Source: Glandiceps talaboti
Taxonomy: Eukaryota; Hemichordata; Enteropneusta; Spengelidae
DNA length: 47,500 bases
Assembly: GCF_964340395.1 (NCBI RefSeq)
Contig: NC_135567.1
Coordinates: forward strand, 21,160,306 to 21,207,805
Direction of reading: 5' to 3'
The notes beneath the pieces were generated by a model, which worked only from the letters and a program-made list of their open reading frames with translations, had not been told where the DNA came from and did no database searches. This document shows, piece by piece, positions 45,804 through 47,500 of the stretch; position 1 is the stretch's first letter; each line of letters opens with the position of its first letter. The translations under genes were made by a program, and so were the position numbers.

Positions 45804-46030
45804 AGCAACTGGAAGGGTTAATGTCTACACCAGTCCTGTTAACATCAGACTAGCTCAGTGCTAACACTAGGATGGCACTAACACCTCACCAGTATGTATT
45901 AGCAACTGGAAGGGTTAATGTCTACACCATTCCTATGATAATACCAGACTAGCTCAGTGCTAACACTAGGTTGACACTAAAACCTCACCAGCATGCGTTG
46001 GCAACTGCAAGTATTAATGTCTGCACTAGC
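45804..46030 (+). repeat. 97-99-bp direct repeat, 2.3 copies
   Basis: Copies start at 45804, 45901 and about 46000 with agcaactggaagggttaatg, and contain agctcagtgctaacactagg. Confidence 0.85.
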
Positions 46031-46729
46031 CAAATGTGAGTATCGTACATTAACTCTCTCTCTGATGAGCAAAATTGAAAGGAGTTTTTGAGATCATTAA
46101 ATCACTGAAATTAAAGTAACAAGAAGCGTGTCAGTGACTTGAAGTGTTGTCATAGCAACACATTGCAAAGAGACTGTTTTGTCACTACAGGCTGTGTATT
46201 CTTGAATTGATGTACTTCCAAGTGTTCTGTTAGTGATTTATTTCAGTTATTAAATTTAATGTTACTACAATATCTTTAGCTGAATTCTTGTCTTGCTTTT
46301 TTATGACATTCTATGCATACATACCATAAATCAGATATTACCTCCCTTAATGTAAAATGTGCATCAAGGACAAATTACCATAAAATCAAAGTTCTTCCAT
46401 TCTCTCCAAACTTTGCAGTATGAAAACTTTTCCTGGTCCTTTTGAAGCAAAAAAGAAATCTGGTTGAGCATCTTGTTTTCAAGGTAATTCGCAATCTTTT
46501 ATTTTCCCATAGACTTAACTCAGTATTTGACTGCCATATTGGATTCTCGACTTAACATGGTATTTGACTGCCATATTGGATTCCAAAAATGACTCAATTT
46601 TAATATCATTATCACAACTGAACTGAGGTTTGTCTATGTGTATGTGTCCTTTCAATACCTTGTAGGATGTAGTAGTAATTTACTCAAAATTTCTCTCCGT
46701 ACATGTACTCCTCACAACATTGAAGTATA
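46031..46729. other. Intergenic; one small direct repeat
   Basis: No gene seen. ATTAAA at 46249-46254 could serve the MsrB transcript. Two copies of gtatttgactgccatattgg lie near 46520-46590. Confidence 0.4.
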
Positions 46730-46972
46730 TCTGGTGTCAATCTGATTAAAATCCAGTGTAGATGTTGGCTAACCGTTCATTGTTATGTTACCTCTGTAGT
46801 TTTACTTCAGTTGACCTTCATGATACATGTTTACGATTTCATCTTGATGGCCATCAAGACGAAAACGTAAACATGTATTAGGAAGGTCAATTCAAGCAAA
46901 CATACCAGGGTAACATAACAATGAACGGTTAGCCAACATCTACACTGGATTTTAATCAGATTGATCTGGTGT
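46730..46972. mobile_element. Foldback (palindromic) element with target duplication
   Basis: Arms 46737-46850 and 46851-46964 are complementary over about 114 bp with no spacer and a few mismatches. Flanking direct repeats tctggtgt (46730-46737 and 46965-46972) look like a 7-8 bp target-site duplication, the size used by hAT-type transposases. No coding sequence. Confidence 0.7.
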
Positions 46973-47500
46973 ATGAATGAACAAACAAAGAAACAAAGAC
47001 AGGTTTGTTTAGAAATGAAAGGCAATGTTTATTTCAAATGTACATCTTACTAGTACAGTTGATAATAGTGTTAATTATGTAAACTCATGAAGAAAATGAA
47101 ACAAACATTTCAGAAATCTATTCTCCAGAAAATGAGATTGTATTCAAGATTACTGGGTCCAACCTATTCATTTTGAAATGAGACAGACCCAAAACTCTCA
47201 TCCATATGTAAATTACATTCTTGTCTCTTGCAAGGAAATTGTACTCTACGACTACTGGGTCCAACCTACCCACACCAGTTTTCAATATGTGTGAAACTCT
47301 TTAAATATACCTTACAAGGATAGTATTCACATTCAAGTATCATTTATTGAAAATATAAATGTCAAAACCGTACTTCCACATATGGAAATTCTTTGTCAAA
47401 TGAGTTACCATCGTTCAAAGTTAGATTGCTGAATCAATTCCGCTATTCTGTTTCTCATAATTTATGGTTGATTGTGATGTTTCTTTTCAGACGAGTTACT
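46973..47500. other. Intergenic, nothing firm
   Basis: AT-rich. actgggtccaacctaycc occurs twice (about 47152 and 47258). No exon recognised up to the window edge. Confidence 0.4.

Overview
This window looks like nuclear DNA from an invertebrate animal. The evidence is multi-exon genes with GT-AG introns, secreted multidomain extracellular proteins, a DED-NACHT receptor, and AT-rich introns packed with minisatellites. A deuterostome such as amphioxus, a hemichordate or an echinoderm would fit the DED-NACHT architecture, but I cannot fix the phylum from sequence alone. There is no sign of bacterial or organellar DNA.

Layout. (1) About 1-23.2 kb, plus strand: the 3' part of a large secreted matrix-type gene. 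I place fifteen exons, A to O, whose phases fit together into about 743 residues: eight EGF-like modules (mostly calcium-binding), a follistatin/Kazal module, a second Kazal module split over two exons, a thrombospondin type 1 repeat, a third Kazal module, and a C-terminal cystine knot ending in a stop. The 5' end is outside the window. Its introns are filled by tandem arrays with units of 33, 36, 37, 50, 52 and 54 bp plus GA and ATTC microsatellites. (2) 23.2-29.7 kb: no gene recognised, many short-unit tandem arrays. (3) 29.7-34.0 kb, minus strand: a complete three-exon NOD-like receptor (DED, NACHT, degenerate LRR-like C-terminus; 1067 aa). (4) 34.4-36.8 kb, plus strand: an unrecognised gene diverging from the receptor across a 0.5 kb promoter. 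(5) 36.8-37.4 kb, minus strand: the last two exons of an unrecognised gene, one of them apparently frameshifted. (6) 37.5-39.4 kb: weak ORFs and microsatellites. (7) 39.5-45.2 kb, plus strand: a complete five-exon mitochondrial-type methionine-R-sulfoxide reductase B gene. (8) 45.2-47.5 kb: small duplications and a 228 bp perfect-centre foldback element.

The strongest unexpected pattern is that several intronic tandem arrays, in two unrelated genes, are built from units that contain the 3' end of the preceding exon plus its 5' splice site. This produces long series of near-identical donor sites (about 50 in one Kazal intron, about 15 in the MsrB gene). In the Kazal case the 36 bp unit stays in frame with the exon and would encode a proline-rich 12-residue repeat. 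The same Kazal module is uninterrupted in its two sister exons. This is consistent with introns being expanded, and possibly one created, by tandem duplication across exon/intron junctions.

The genes have no obvious functional link to one another: extracellular matrix, innate immune sensing and oxidative repair.
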